Source: Bacteroides_D sp963543925
Lineage (GTDB): Bacteria > Bacteroidota > Bacteroidia > Bacteroidales > CAJPTX01
Reading direction: 5' to 3'
Length of the DNA: 64,000 nucleotides
NCBI GenBank assembly: GCA_963543925.1
Contig: CAUUCP010000005.1
Coordinates: 1-64,000 of the forward strand
Shown: positions 9,201 to 16,910 of the stretch, one piece after another
Numbering within the stretch: the stretch's first letter is position 1
Layout: every line of letters starts with the position of its first letter
Made by a program: the position numbers and the translations under genes
The notes under the pieces: model-generated
Told to the model about the DNA's origin: nothing
The model's input: only the letters and a program-made list of their open reading frames with translations
Databases searched by the model: none

Positions 9201-11101
9201 CAGCCTCTTTTACGGTAAAGATGGTCAGTGAAGTAGTGCCTGCGGCAACCGCAGTAACACTGCCCGTTACGATGTTTGAGAAGTTCCTAAACGATAGTTT
9301 CGACATCGGGGTAAGTGTCTCCCCTGCTACAGCACAGCAGTTTGTCGCGTGGGAGTACGAACCCAAGGATCAAAAGGTGCTCGAAATCACGCCTACGGGA
9401 ACCGTAAAGATCTTCCAGCTCGGAATTGTGAAGGTAAGAGCCGTCACGAGCAACGGAAAATACTCAGCCTGGGCGACGATTAGGGGTTGTAACCGATTAA
9501 CTGCTATACGATTTGTCAATCCTCCTACAGAGCTCTATGATAGAACGGAAAAGGGGAAGGTCTTGCAACTTGGCTTTACTCCCGACGCGCAGTACCCCAG
9601 CTATACCGTGACGTTTGACCCCCCAGAGGCCCTCGAGTTGATTCGGACTCCTGCGAGCTTCTTGTACGTAGTAAAGGTGAAGAATGCAAAGAAAGGAGAC
9701 AAGGTGACTATCCGTCTATCAGTTCCTGCTCAGCCCGAGCTCGCAGCAGCAACTTGCGAAGTACGGATTGTGGAATACATCGACCTCAAGGGGCTCTCTG
9801 TGGCTCATGCCGATCAGGAATTATTGATGCTGGTCAATGAGCGTAAGACCCCCAACATAACGTTCCAACCAGCAGATGCGACGAATAAGAAATTGAGCTG
9901 GAATTCTTCCAACCCCTCGGTCGCAGACTACGACCTTACTACAAAGGAAATTGTAGCAAAATCTCTAGGTACGGCAACCCTTACTGCAACCTCGGAAGAA
10001 GGCGGCTACAAGGCTATATTTCAGGTAAAGGTGCTCAAAGAGAAGAAAGACCCCGAGAGTGTGACTCTCACCCCAACCTCCCTCCCAACTCTTTGGGTAG
10101 ATAAAGCCTTTAATCTGACCGCTACGGTGAACCCCGCAGAGGCTTCGCAAGTCGTGCAGTGGGTGTTTACACCAGCAGATCAGGACGTGGTGACACTCTC
10201 CTCCGAAGGGGTAGGAAAAGCCTTAAAACCAGGCGTCGTAAAGGTGAAGGCGCGTACACAGAATGGCAAGGAGTCAGAAGAACTCGAGATCCGTGTATTG
10301 GCAAAGCTAGCATCGCTGACTTTCCAAGAGCCCGCAACCGAGGTATTCGTAGGGAAAGAAACGAAGTTTACCCTAGCCTTTACTCCAGACACTGACGTCG
10401 ATAAGTCTTGCGATATTTCCTTTACTCCCACAGAGTACATTGAAAAGGTAGCGTTGGAAAATGGGGTATTGACCGTAAAGGGAATCAAACCTTTGGCAAC
10501 GGGCAAGGTGACTATCTCGGTAAAGAGTACACTCTACTCCGATCTCCCACCTGCGACGTGTGAAGTTGAGGTAAAGGGCACAAACCATGTCGATGTGCCG
10601 ATAGTGGTCGAGTCGATCAGTTTACCCTCAACCGCCACAGTCGAGGTGGGGAAGGATACCACGCTCTTGGTGACTTTTAAACCAGAAAACCCCACCGATA
10701 AGACGCTCACCTGGACAAGCTCTGACCCCACCATCGCTACAGTAACGGACGGAGTTGTAAAGGGTGTGGCAGTGGGTACGGCCACCATTACGGCGACCAG
10801 TGTGAACAACAAACCAGCTTCGTGTACCGTGACGGTGACACCACCTACCTCTGTAGACGAAACCGTCTTTGCTGAGGTCATGGTAGTTCCGAATCCGTTC
10901 ACTACGCACCTACGCGTTGTGAATCCTACAGGGGTGCAGATGCGTTATACTCTGGTGAACCTTTCGGGTATAGCCCTTCGTTCGGGTGTCGTAACTGATA
11001 CAGAGTTCTTGATCGACACCTCGACACTTCCAGCAGGTGCGTATTTTGTGCGTTTAGAGGCGCAAGGAGGCGCTCAAAAGACTGTAATGGTATCTAAGTA
11101 G
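6215..11101 (+). CDS. Large BspA-like surface protein with Ig-like (Big_2) repeats and T9SS sorting domain
   Basis: 1628 residues. The signal peptide ends at LLFA26. Residues about 115-230 and 385-470 carry DUF285/BspA-type leucine-rich repeats (VFAGCRNM, MFSGCSTM, MFAGCTNFNQPLDRWDVS). From about 550 onward are many bacterial Ig-like group 2 domains, the clearest being the last (about 1465-1540, with LTWTSSDPTIATV and GTATITATS). The final 75 residues are a T9SS type A signal: VVPNPF, LPAGAYFVRL and basic end KTVMVSK. Such proteins are exported by T9SS and attached to the surface via A-LPS, where BspA relatives bind host matrix and other bacteria. It is followed by a strong terminator. A paralogous N-terminus occurs in the protein at 13554-15008. 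Confidence 0.9.
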   Translation: MRMTRLGIRALLLILVLWGTVGLLFAQNAPMKLRLRTDDGARVEIPVISRGYYTLRWKTKEGDDWNYERAENTFKKKLPAVGEYDFELGPENIRRVDYSPSSASKAAVQLLEIAAWGDVVWDNMREVFAGCRNMEISATDLPNMSFVHDCEGMFSGCSTMNSPNLSGWNMSTVRNISGMFAGCTNFNQPLDRWDVSHVEKMDGLFVQANAFDQPLGTWELRVCSRLALPIMSEENYVTTLQQWANKTGMVEGLKLYAPFRSYAKCTEARTKLIEERKWEITGDYERLGSPKGTNPFIFKIKAQATRVYLPLFGKDFSFTYQKEGGSPVAVNNVTSIPLPSFEAEKGATYTISVAPQGLGAFGMRLEAVSPDLLGIEITEILRFGDVQWASTARFLRNFTGHIAADAGSPDLSIVKDAAGMCEEMGENTGIDVSTWNVANIEDFSDLFSYSSEKGVDISTWKLYACKKLDLSNSLLSPEMYEKALKAWSEDPKTKTGVRLKAEGLIYPATANVYRQKLVTEKGWVIEGDELPDFISLSKKEQKPLYQGATHEYRIAFGKNITTLEINNLVFTSEPVDALTCEVKTDGVEYFLSVKANQSGKVTIKATLPQTAAHGTVEVAYPITVLETPTTIKVYDMTGNEIADRVTIKEGTLTRFRAEVQPKEIQDWAFDIQPVVVFTALGNELTLDTDATPGTYTVSVSVEGVAQLKKTFQLKIEPVLRVKLSQENPLELILNREEEKKKFQVVAQVLPAASAASQNVVCSIEGTDRQVISISSEGLITALKPGTQLVKVTAKDNPEAIPAFLPVTVDYSLDQIAILKDGQEVTEYTIDLSEAVMNPNDGSFVLKAKYTPEEILNREVDWEISDEYFRREDLSPEEVRLTPLKKGTSTVKLTYRANPNQDATLRVTIEHNAKGLKIFHENTECTGAQFLLWESLSNVVFQVKALPAGADLPTDLVWTSDNPKFTVVGGTVTPTATAAAGDQATITVKSTAQPTLAASFTVKMVSEVVPAATAVTLPVTMFEKFLNDSFDIGVSVSPATAQQFVAWEYEPKDQKVLEITPTGTVKIFQLGIVKVRAVTSNGKYSAWATIRGCNRLTAIRFVNPPTELYDRTEKGKVLQLGFTPDAQYPSYTVTFDPPEALELIRTPASFLYVVKVKNAKKGDKVTIRLSVPAQPELAAATCEVRIVEYIDLKGLSVAHADQELLMLVNERKTPNITFQPADATNKKLSWNSSNPSVADYDLTTKEIVAKSLGTATLTATSEEGGYKAIFQVKVLKEKKDPESVTLTPTSLPTLWVDKAFNLTATVNPAEASQVVQWVFTPADQDVVTLSSEGVGKALKPGVVKVKARTQNGKESEELEIRVLAKLASLTFQEPATEVFVGKETKFTLAFTPDTDVDKSCDISFTPTEYIEKVALENGVLTVKGIKPLATGKVTISVKSTLYSDLPPATCEVEVKGTNHVDVPIVVESISLPSTATVEVGKDTTLLVTFKPENPTDKTLTWTSSDPTIATVTDGVVKGVAVGTATITATSVNNKPASCTVTVTPPTSVDETVFAEVMVVPNPFTTHLRVVNPTGVQMRYTLVNLSGIALRSGVVTDTEFLIDTSTLPAGAYFVRLEAQGGAQKTVMVSK

Positions 11102-11125
11102 CGATTGGCTACTAAACGAGCGAAT

Positions 11126-11165
11126 AACCCGCCCTACTGCTCTTTTTGGAGTAGTGGGGCGGGTT
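11126..11165. terminator. Bidirectional terminator between convergent genes
   Basis: Left arm AACCCGCCCTACTGCTC and right arm GAGTAGTGGGGCGGGTT pair over 17 bases with two wobbles around a short T-rich loop. It sits between the stop at 11101 (plus) and the stop at 11214 (minus). The T-tract is weak on both sides. Confidence 0.65.
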
Positions 11166-11213
11166 GTCCTTTGATATGGGATGCTGCTAAAGTGTAGGCA
11201 GGCGAAGGGAACC

Positions 11214-11933
11214 TTATTTTTTGTTTACTGTCTTCTTGAGCTTTTCTAAGAGCTCTTTATCTTCCCCTATCAGCTGCTTTACTAATTTGTAGACTTGCGT
11301 ACATGGATTATGTTTTGCATAGTTTGTATCGGTGAAGCCTGCAGCAGCACGCGCTGCATTTTTGAGGGCTTCTTCTTGCGAGCCACATTCTGTCATAATG
11401 CGATAATTGTTGGGGTCATTTTTCTGGTACTGATAGGGAGTTGTTCCGTTGTATTTACCTGATTTATTTACCGCCCTGGAGATTCTATCCGCATATTGAT
11501 TCCGATTCATCGCGGTGTCTACAAATTGAAAATGATATAGAAACCAAAGTTCAAAAGCTTCATTACTCCACGCACATTTTATTCCCACTTTATGGGCTTT
11601 TGTTATAGCAGCATTAAAATCCCTATTGGGAAAGGAATCCTTATCAAATACAGCCCATATTTGGTCATATTCTTGTCCGTTGTCTTTTGCTTGATTAGAT
11701 AAGCGTATGGCCTCGTCTACTACGCTGAGGGTATTTTTCCCACACCCCCTCACTTCTATCATTGCTGTATTGCGACTTATTGTCTTAAAGGCATTGAAAT
11801 AGTTCGGTTCAGTCTTTTCGCCTTCGCAAACGATTAAAATGCGGATAACAATCTTACGAGGGTTGCGCCTCTCTTTTTGATGTGCATAACGCCTCTCTAA
11901 GGCAGGCTCTATTTTAATTCTGTTAGCGGGCAT
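11214..11933 (-). CDS. rloB: RloB-family protein (AbiLii-like), phage-defence component
   Basis: 239 residues. A Toprim-like core is visible: LIVCEGEKTEPNYF (E37, E39) near the N-terminus, AVFDKD (D97, D99), and SNEAFELWFLYHF. This is the RloB signature; RloB partners an AAA ATPase in the two-gene AbiL abortive-infection family. The upstream partner ends only 10 bases before this start on the same strand, so they form an operon. The RloB Toprim fold is thought to be nucleolytic, but its target is not established. The region is visibly richer in A+T than the surrounding surface-protein genes, consistent with horizontal transfer. Confidence 0.85.
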   Translation of the reverse strand: MPANRIKIEPALERRYAHQKERRNPRKIVIRILIVCEGEKTEPNYFNAFKTISRNTAMIEVRGCGKNTLSVVDEAIRLSNQAKDNGQEYDQIWAVFDKDSFPNRDFNAAITKAHKVGIKCAWSNEAFELWFLYHFQFVDTAMNRNQYADRISRAVNKSGKYNGTTPYQYQKNDPNNYRIMTECGSQEEALKNAARAAAGFTDTNYAKHNPCTQVYKLVKQLIGEDKELLEKLKKTVNKK

Positions 11934-11943
11934 AGCAATACAT

Positions 11944-13212
11944 TTATTCGGTTAGTATATAAGGGATCGCCCCATAGCGCCCTGCTATATAGTTTCGCTC
12001 ATAATTGGCGTTGTTCCGTGGTTTTGTTCCGTCAGGGAACACGATGTCGGAGAGGCAATATAAATCGGTTTGTTCCATAGCATTTTTTTCAGTAAACCAG
12101 ATCTGATCGCGTCGCATATTTTTCGTAGAAAGGAGGTGCGTATCATGGGTGGTAAATATCAATTGCGCATGATTGGGGTTGGTCGTCTCATTATTGAATA
12201 ATGAAATAATGTTTTGAGAAATCAGAGGGTGCATCTTCGCATCTAGTTCGTCAATCACAAGCACAGAACTATTATTCAGGGTATCAAACAGAGGTCCCGC
12301 TAAATCAAATAGTTTGATAGTACCCGATGATTCCCGCTCGTAGAATGCGAAATCTAATACGCCATCTTTGATACCCTCCGTGTTATAAACATTATGGATG
12401 GAATTCAACTCAAGGTGCTCTTTCCTATCCAATGTCTTTGTTAGTAAGTTTTTCAATTCGTCTGGAATTTCGTCGGGGATGGACGGCTTTTCCTCTTTTG
12501 TCTCAAGATCTACAAAGCCTACTTGGAGTCTCTTCAAGAAATCAAGAACCTTAGTGCTAAGTTCCGTCTTCTGATGGAATTGAAGTTTCGAAAAATTCCT
12601 ATAACCCTGATTATTAAGTCCCGAGATTACGTGAATCTTATTCTGAAACCATGAAAGTACGCTCTTGGAGCGTGCGCCTCCTAATTGTGCACACAAAGAG
12701 AGAAAAAGACGGTTGTCGTTTAATTTATTTTCTAAGTCGATCCCTTCCGCGAATAGTTTCTCATTGATGGCAATATTATCATCCTCGCGAATGTATAGGT
12801 AAGTTTCCTTTGAGCGAGGTGTGCTACTTACGAAGAGCCATTCACTTTCTATCCGAGAAGGGAGATAACTGAAACCATAGCGGTAGCAGTAACTACCATG
12901 CATAAAAACAATTTCAAAAGATGTGGGCGCTTGGTTTCCTCGCAAAAGCAAAAATGGATCGTACATTAACGAATCGTCATCGTTGAGCTTTACGGAAAAT
13001 AACACACACGCAATCATGGTATTAAAGGCTTTGACCAAATTCGATTTCCCACTCGAATTAGCGCCATAAATGGCCAAGGTCTTCAGTATACGATGCGAAT
13101 TCTCTATAGCAACATTGTCATTGTTGGGTTCGCTAATATTTTGTGCTTTCATTGAAAGCGTTTTTTTGTCAAAGAAAGAACGATAATTACCCACAGAGAA
13201 CTCAAGCAACAT
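11944..13212 (-). CDS. rloA: AAA-family ATPase (AAA_15/21 type), RloA/AbiLi-like
   Basis: 422 residues from the ATG at 13212. The usual N-terminus of this family (MLLEFSVGNYRSF) begins there, and a TACCTTTG promoter box lies at 13244-13251, inside the longer open frame that reaches 13410. The Walker A motif is GANSSGKS (50-57). Walker B is VLVIDELDAKMHP followed by the IFTTHDTHLL switch histidine region, as in ABC-like ATPases of the OLD/RloA type. The C-terminus ends ERNYIAGRYGAIPYI, typical of the family. With the RloB gene it forms an AbiL-type defence pair. Sensing trigger unknown. Confidence 0.85.
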   Translation of the reverse strand: MLLEFSVGNYRSFFDKKTLSMKAQNISEPNNDNVAIENSHRILKTLAIYGANSSGKSNLVKAFNTMIACVLFSVKLNDDDSLMYDPFLLLRGNQAPTSFEIVFMHGSYCYRYGFSYLPSRIESEWLFVSSTPRSKETYLYIREDDNIAINEKLFAEGIDLENKLNDNRLFLSLCAQLGGARSKSVLSWFQNKIHVISGLNNQGYRNFSKLQFHQKTELSTKVLDFLKRLQVGFVDLETKEEKPSIPDEIPDELKNLLTKTLDRKEHLELNSIHNVYNTEGIKDGVLDFAFYERESSGTIKLFDLAGPLFDTLNNSSVLVIDELDAKMHPLISQNIISLFNNETTNPNHAQLIFTTHDTHLLSTKNMRRDQIWFTEKNAMEQTDLYCLSDIVFPDGTKPRNNANYERNYIAGRYGAIPYILTE

Positions 13213-13243
13213 GATTATAAATGGATTATCACACTTAGCAGAA

Positions 13244-13251
13244 CAAAGGTA
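13244..13251 (-). promoter_or_regulatory. -7 promoter box (TACCTTTG) for the rloA-rloB operon
   Basis: Exact TAnnTTTG match on the minus strand, 31 bases upstream of the ATG at 13212. It decides in favour of that start over an upstream in-frame ATG at 13410. Confidence 0.6.
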
Positions 13252-13385
13252 CGATTTGTTACCAGAGTATGTTAGATATTGAAGAAAAACTTCAGAACGA
13301 GACATCGAGTTGTCCGACAGGGGACGCTCTTTGACTAGTCCCAGTAGTACCCCCCCAGAAAAATAGGTAAGAGTACTATCTATCA

Positions 13386-13426
13386 CAAAAAAGAACCGCC
13401 CCTCTGACAAGAAGACAGAAGAGCGG
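13386..13426 (-). terminator. Rho-independent terminator of the repeat BspA-like gene
   Basis: On the minus strand CCGCTCTTCTG pairs with CAGAGGGGCGG (11 pairs including two G-U) and is followed by TTCTTTTTT. It lies 128 bases after the stop at 13554 and separates that gene from the defence operon. The 13427-13553 stretch shows nothing else I can support. Confidence 0.75.
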
Positions 13427-13553
13427 CGCTTCTATGCATAGCGAACAAGCTTGTCGTGCGAGCCTTACCCCCCCTACACGAGGAAGACGCCCCTCAGGAG
13501 ATTCTAAGCATGCCCACGCACGCGATCTTGTTGACTCTAACCGCGAAGGGCGT

Positions 13554-15008
13554 TTATTCAAAGATTGCCCTCACCACATACACCTTTTTCGTAGGATAAC
13601 TGTCACGACTGACCGTCAGAGAGATAAGCTTTTTACCTTCCGCGGGTGTCGCCTTTATCTCTATCTTGCTACTCAGAGTAACATTGCTAAGCCTTTGTTC
13701 GCCGTTGATAGTGAGTGTCCCGCTGCCGTCGACTACGGTCAGGAGGCCGAAGTCTTGTTCCTCCTTATCCCCGTTGAATTTCCAGCCACGTGCTATGAGT
13801 GTCTCGCGTGCAGCCTTCCCTTCGGCATTGTAAACCAGTTCATTGACATCGAACTCAAGACCACTTATCGTTGTCCCTTCTGCCCACCCTACGAGTGTCT
13901 TGGAGTAGTTGTCCACACTCATCGCGGTAGTGCCTAGCCCTCCCACTACTGTTTTTATGTTCCATTTGCCTAATGGCTGGTTAAAGGCAGAGCAGTCATC
14001 GAACATACCTTGCATACTGGTCACGTTGCTTACGTTCCAGTTGTTTAGTGGCTGGTTAAATTTGGAGCAGCCATTGAACATACCTTGCATGTCGGTTACG
14101 TTGCCCACGTTCCACTGTTCCAGTGGCTGGTTAAAGGCGGAGCAGTCGCGGAACATACCCCCCATGTTGGTCACCTTGCTTACGTCCCAGTTGTCTAGTG
14201 GCTGATTGAAGGTGACGTCGTTTGTGAACATCCACTCCATATTGGTCACGTTGCCCACGTTCCAATCTTCTAGTGGCTGGTTAAATTTGGAGCAGCCATC
14301 GAACATACCTTGCATGTCGGTTACGTTGCCCACGTTCCAATCTTCTAGCGGCTGGTTAAACTTGGCGCAGTTGTAGAACATAAAGTTCATATCGGTTACG
14401 TTGCCCACGTTCCACTTGTCTAGCGGTTGATTAAAGGCGGCGCAGTCATCGAACATACTCTCCATGTTGGTTACGTTACTCACGTTCCAGTGGTTTAGTG
14501 GCTGATTGAACGCGGAGCAGCCGTAGAACATATTGGACATGTACATCACCTTCCTAAGGTCTGGGGTATCGATCCCCGCTGCGAAAGTCATGTTCGCGCA
14601 TCCTCTGAACATTCTTTCCATAGACTCCCACTCCACGGTACCGAATTGAATCACCTCCAGCAAGGCTTCGTTACTGCTTGCAGGAACCCAATTCCCACCA
14701 ATAGACTCTCCTGTCATCTCCATATACTTCACTCCTGCAGGTCCCGCCTCTACGGTGTAAATCCCGTCATCTGTAGGAGTAAAGGCGTACGGATGTCCCC
14801 CATCCGAGACGCTTACTGTTTGGTTGATCTTCTCGTTCCCACTGGCGTTCTTGATCACCATCTTGTACGTCCCCACGATGGGGATTTTCAATTCCACGCC
14901 CGCCTTTCCTTTCCACTTCGTAATAAACGGACGTCCTTGCGCACTCACATCTCCCACAAAATAGAGTAGTACTACTAGCGCTACTACGATTTTTAACGTT
15001 TTCCTCAT
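13554..15008 (-). CDS. BspA-like DUF285 repeat surface protein
   Basis: 484 residues from the ATG at 15008 (an in-frame ATG at 15023 is also possible). A signal peptide MRKTLKIVVALVVLLYFVGDVSAQ is followed by a region paralogous to the N-terminus of the 6215 protein. Then come eight 25-residue units of the pattern MFxxCxxFNQPLxxWNVxNVTxM. The C-terminal 80 residues (GTLTINGEQRL, KIEIKATPAEGKKL, VVRAIFE) form a small beta domain. No T9SS C-terminal signal is visible, unlike the large paralogue, so its surface attachment is unclear. DUF285 proteins are adhesin-like. No ribosome-binding site is evident. Confidence 0.85.
   Translation of the reverse strand: MRKTLKIVVALVVLLYFVGDVSAQGRPFITKWKGKAGVELKIPIVGTYKMVIKNASGNEKINQTVSVSDGGHPYAFTPTDDGIYTVEAGPAGVKYMEMTGESIGGNWVPASSNEALLEVIQFGTVEWESMERMFRGCANMTFAAGIDTPDLRKVMYMSNMFYGCSAFNQPLNHWNVSNVTNMESMFDDCAAFNQPLDKWNVGNVTDMNFMFYNCAKFNQPLEDWNVGNVTDMQGMFDGCSKFNQPLEDWNVGNVTNMEWMFTNDVTFNQPLDNWDVSKVTNMGGMFRDCSAFNQPLEQWNVGNVTDMQGMFNGCSKFNQPLNNWNVSNVTSMQGMFDDCSAFNQPLGKWNIKTVVGGLGTTAMSVDNYSKTLVGWAEGTTISGLEFDVNELVYNAEGKAARETLIARGWKFNGDKEEQDFGLLTVVDGSGTLTINGEQRLSNVTLSSKIEIKATPAEGKKLISLTVSRDSYPTKKVYVVRAIFE
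13941..14531 (-). repeat. 75-bp tandem repeats within the BspA-like gene
   Basis: Eight in-frame units of 75 bases (25 codons), several nearly identical at DNA level (for example the units around 14040-14115 and 14280-14350). Such arrays can change copy number by slippage or recombination without shifting the frame. Confidence 0.85.
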
Positions 15009-15156
15009 ACTTATCCACTGCATTGCACAACAATATAAGGCAAGTTCTCAAAAAAAACGTCAATGCAAAATAGTGCCTAGTGCATCAGGCGAGAGAAAGT
15101 GCTCAAAAGGCAGTAGGGGACTGGGGTAGAAAGGAATGGAAAATAATTTTCTCTGG

Positions 15157-15305
15157 TACTGTCTGTAAAAGTGTGTAAGAGGCTGCCTATTCCTCCGCCT
15201 ACCGCCCGCTCTTTATACCTCCATTATACATTACCACTTTAGGAAATCCTAAACCAGTATTTCTACAACTAACTAAATAATGCAATATAGAAATAATGGA
15301 ATACA
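15157..15305 (+). repeat. Diverged left-end copy (A) of the MITE-like repeat
   Basis: Begins TACTGTCTGTAAAAGTGTG and stays similar to the element at 15532 through the CTTTAGGAAA region. The similarity fades after about 15305. The following 15347-15400 holds 12-bp TCTACACGTAC-type repeats in the opposite orientation, and 15306-15531 otherwise shows only short direct and inverted repeats (for example TATATTTAGAAATATA). No gene is seen in 15009-15531. Confidence 0.6.
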
Positions 15306-15531
15306 TTTATAATAAGGGCGTTCTTTCTGCCAAATTGACAGGCTCTACAAAGGGTCTACACGTACTCTACACCGACTCTACACGTACTCTACAAGGATGA
15401 CAAAAGGATGACAAAATGACAATACACCCGCTCTACCCTTATCCCAACCTGTGGGTAGTCTCGTATATTTAGAAATATATAATGCTTTATAAGCCCCCCG
15501 ATCGCAGACCCGTTCTCACCCCCTTACACGG

Positions 15532-15915
15532 TACTGTCCGTAAAAGTGTGTAAGAGGCTGCCTATTTCGCCTCCCAACGCCCGTTCTTTATACACATAGT
15601 GCCTACTCCACTTTAGGAAACTCTAAATCTCTACTTTTATACGATAAGATAAATAATAGAATACGAGAACAGCCGAATACGTATAGAATATGGGCTATTT
15701 TTGGGTAGGTAATTTTACCTAATTTGGTGCGTGTAGAGTACGTGTAGAGTACGTGTAGAGTCGGTGTAGCGTTGGTGTACTCCGAACATGCCTTGTTTGG
15801 GGATAAGGGATTAAAGAAAACATAAAGCGGATTTTCCCCGTTTTTCTCCCCCGTTGCAGTGATTCTTACACACTTTTTTAGGACAGTATCCCTTACACAC
15901 TCTTCTAGGACAGTA
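15532..15915 (+). mobile_element. MITE-like element (copy B) with terminal inverted repeats
   Basis: About 357 bp, non-coding. The left end TACTGTCCGTAAAAGTGTG and the right end at 15865-15888 (inverted: TACTGTCCTAAAAAAGTGTG) form roughly 24-bp terminal inverted repeats. A second copy of the right end follows at 15892-15915. Inside are a palindrome TAGGTAATTTTACCTA (15706-15721) and 12-bp GTGTAGAGTACG tandem units (15727-15775). Related copies occur at 27264 and, inverted, at 36541. Porphyromonas gingivalis is known to carry several MITE families; whether this is one of them needs a database search. Confidence 0.7.
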
Positions 15916-15992
15916 GCGTCGTGTTCTGGAGGGGGGATAGATTCTAGCACCCCGCTCTTTTACAACAACTCTGTAGATTAAAATAAAAGCAC

Positions 15993-16000
15993 TACCTTTG
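15993..16000 (+). promoter_or_regulatory. -7 promoter box (TACCTTTG) for tRNA-Arg
   Basis: Exact TAnnTTTG match 20 bases before the tRNA 5' end, giving a very short leader. Confidence 0.6.
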
Positions 16001-16020
16001 TCTTCGTGGTAGACTGAAAA

Positions 16021-16097
16021 GGCCCCGTAGTTCAGCTGAATAGAACGTCAGATTCCGGTTCTGAAGGTCGTGGGTTTGAATCCCGCCGGGGTCACCA
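16021..16097 (+). tRNA. tRNA-Arg (anticodon CCG)
   Basis: Full cloverleaf by eye. The acceptor GGCCCCG pairs CGGGGTC; the D arm is GTTC/GAAC; the anticodon stem TCAGA/TCTGA encloses loop TTCCGGT with anticodon CCG. The T arm is GTGGG TTTGAAT CCCGC, and CCA is encoded at 16095-16097. It reads CGG arginine codons. Neighbouring MITE-like DNA lies immediately upstream. Confidence 0.95.
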
Positions 16098-16125
16098 CTT
16101 TCATATTGGAAAATCTAGTTGTACT

Positions 16126-16905
16126 ATGCGTCACCCCCTTAAGTGTTCGAGCCTTGTGGCAAGCCTCTTTATTGCAGGTGTTGTGCTCGTAGGCTGTTCG
16201 GAGTCTGAACCCCAACAGAAAATCCTCCCTGGTTCGCCAGAAGATACCCCAGAGAACGCGATTAAGAATTACGACTTCAAGAAGCTTAGCTATGCATTGG
16301 GGATTTCGGCTGGACAGTATATCGTGAGCGAGGAAATACGTCTTCGTGAAGAGGAGTTTATGCGTGGCTTGCGAGACCAGATCAATGGTAAGCCCGAGCT
16401 CTCCGATGCTGAGGTACAGGACGTCATGCGTTCCTATGCGATGATGCACATGAACGCCAAGGCTGCCGAGGCGGGGCGTCTTGAGAAGCGTTACTTTGAC
16501 TCTGTCGCACAGCTCGAAGGGGTGATCAAGGATGAGTCTGGGCTATGCTACAAGATCCTCCAAGAGGGAACTGGGGCGCAGCCACAGGACACGAGTATGG
16601 TTCTGATGCACTACAAGGTTACGACCGTCGATGGTAAGCAAATTGACGCCTCGGCAGAAGAACCCGTGATGCTCGATCTGCGCCGTGTCATCCGTGGCTG
16701 GTCGATCGCTATTCCCAAGCTCAAGGAGGGTGCCAAAGCAACCCTTTACATCCCCTCCGAACTCGCTTATGGACCCTCCGGGCGAGATCCCATTCCTGCC
16801 AATGCAACGTTGATTTTTGATGTAGAGCTCGTCAAGGTGATGTCTCCTGCTGATGTGGAGGCTTATACTAAGAAGATGAGCCAGAGGACAAACGAGAAAA
16901 AGTAA
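16126..16905 (+). CDS. FKBP-type peptidyl-prolyl isomerase lipoprotein
   Basis: 259 residues. A lipobox LVGC with Cys24 marks a lipoprotein. An N-terminal FKBP_N-type helical dimerisation region (about 50-125, with SYALGISAGQYI and FMRGLRDQ) precedes a C-terminal FKBP domain (about 140-245: VLMHYKVTTVDGKQID, VIRGWSIAIPKLKEG, YIPSELAYGP, LIFDVELV). This is the FkpA/Mip architecture: a periplasmic or surface-exposed proline isomerase and chaperone. It begins 29 bases after the tRNA-Arg gene and is followed five bases later by the DUF3127 gene, so the two are likely co-transcribed. Confidence 0.9.
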   Translation: MRHPLKCSSLVASLFIAGVVLVGCSESEPQQKILPGSPEDTPENAIKNYDFKKLSYALGISAGQYIVSEEIRLREEEFMRGLRDQINGKPELSDAEVQDVMRSYAMMHMNAKAAEAGRLEKRYFDSVAQLEGVIKDESGLCYKILQEGTGAQPQDTSMVLMHYKVTTVDGKQIDASAEEPVMLDLRRVIRGWSIAIPKLKEGAKATLYIPSELAYGPSGRDPIPANATLIFDVELVKVMSPADVEAYTKKMSQRTNEKK

Positions 16906-16910
16906 AGGGG

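Noticed and set aside
13434..13937. 167-residue plus-strand open frame
   Set aside because: Antisense to the BspA-like gene and its terminator; arises from repeat composition and has no domain.
13941..14531. CRISPR array
   Set aside because: The 75-bp repeats are contiguous, coding and spacerless; no cas genes nearby.
15347..15400. CRISPR-like short repeats
   Set aside because: Units are 12 bp without spacers and belong to the MITE-like element.
15603..15950. 115-residue minus-strand open frame in the repeat
   Set aside because: Lies inside the MITE-like element; its peptide derives from the 12-bp units (TPTLH, YTYST) and is not kept as a frame in the other copies.
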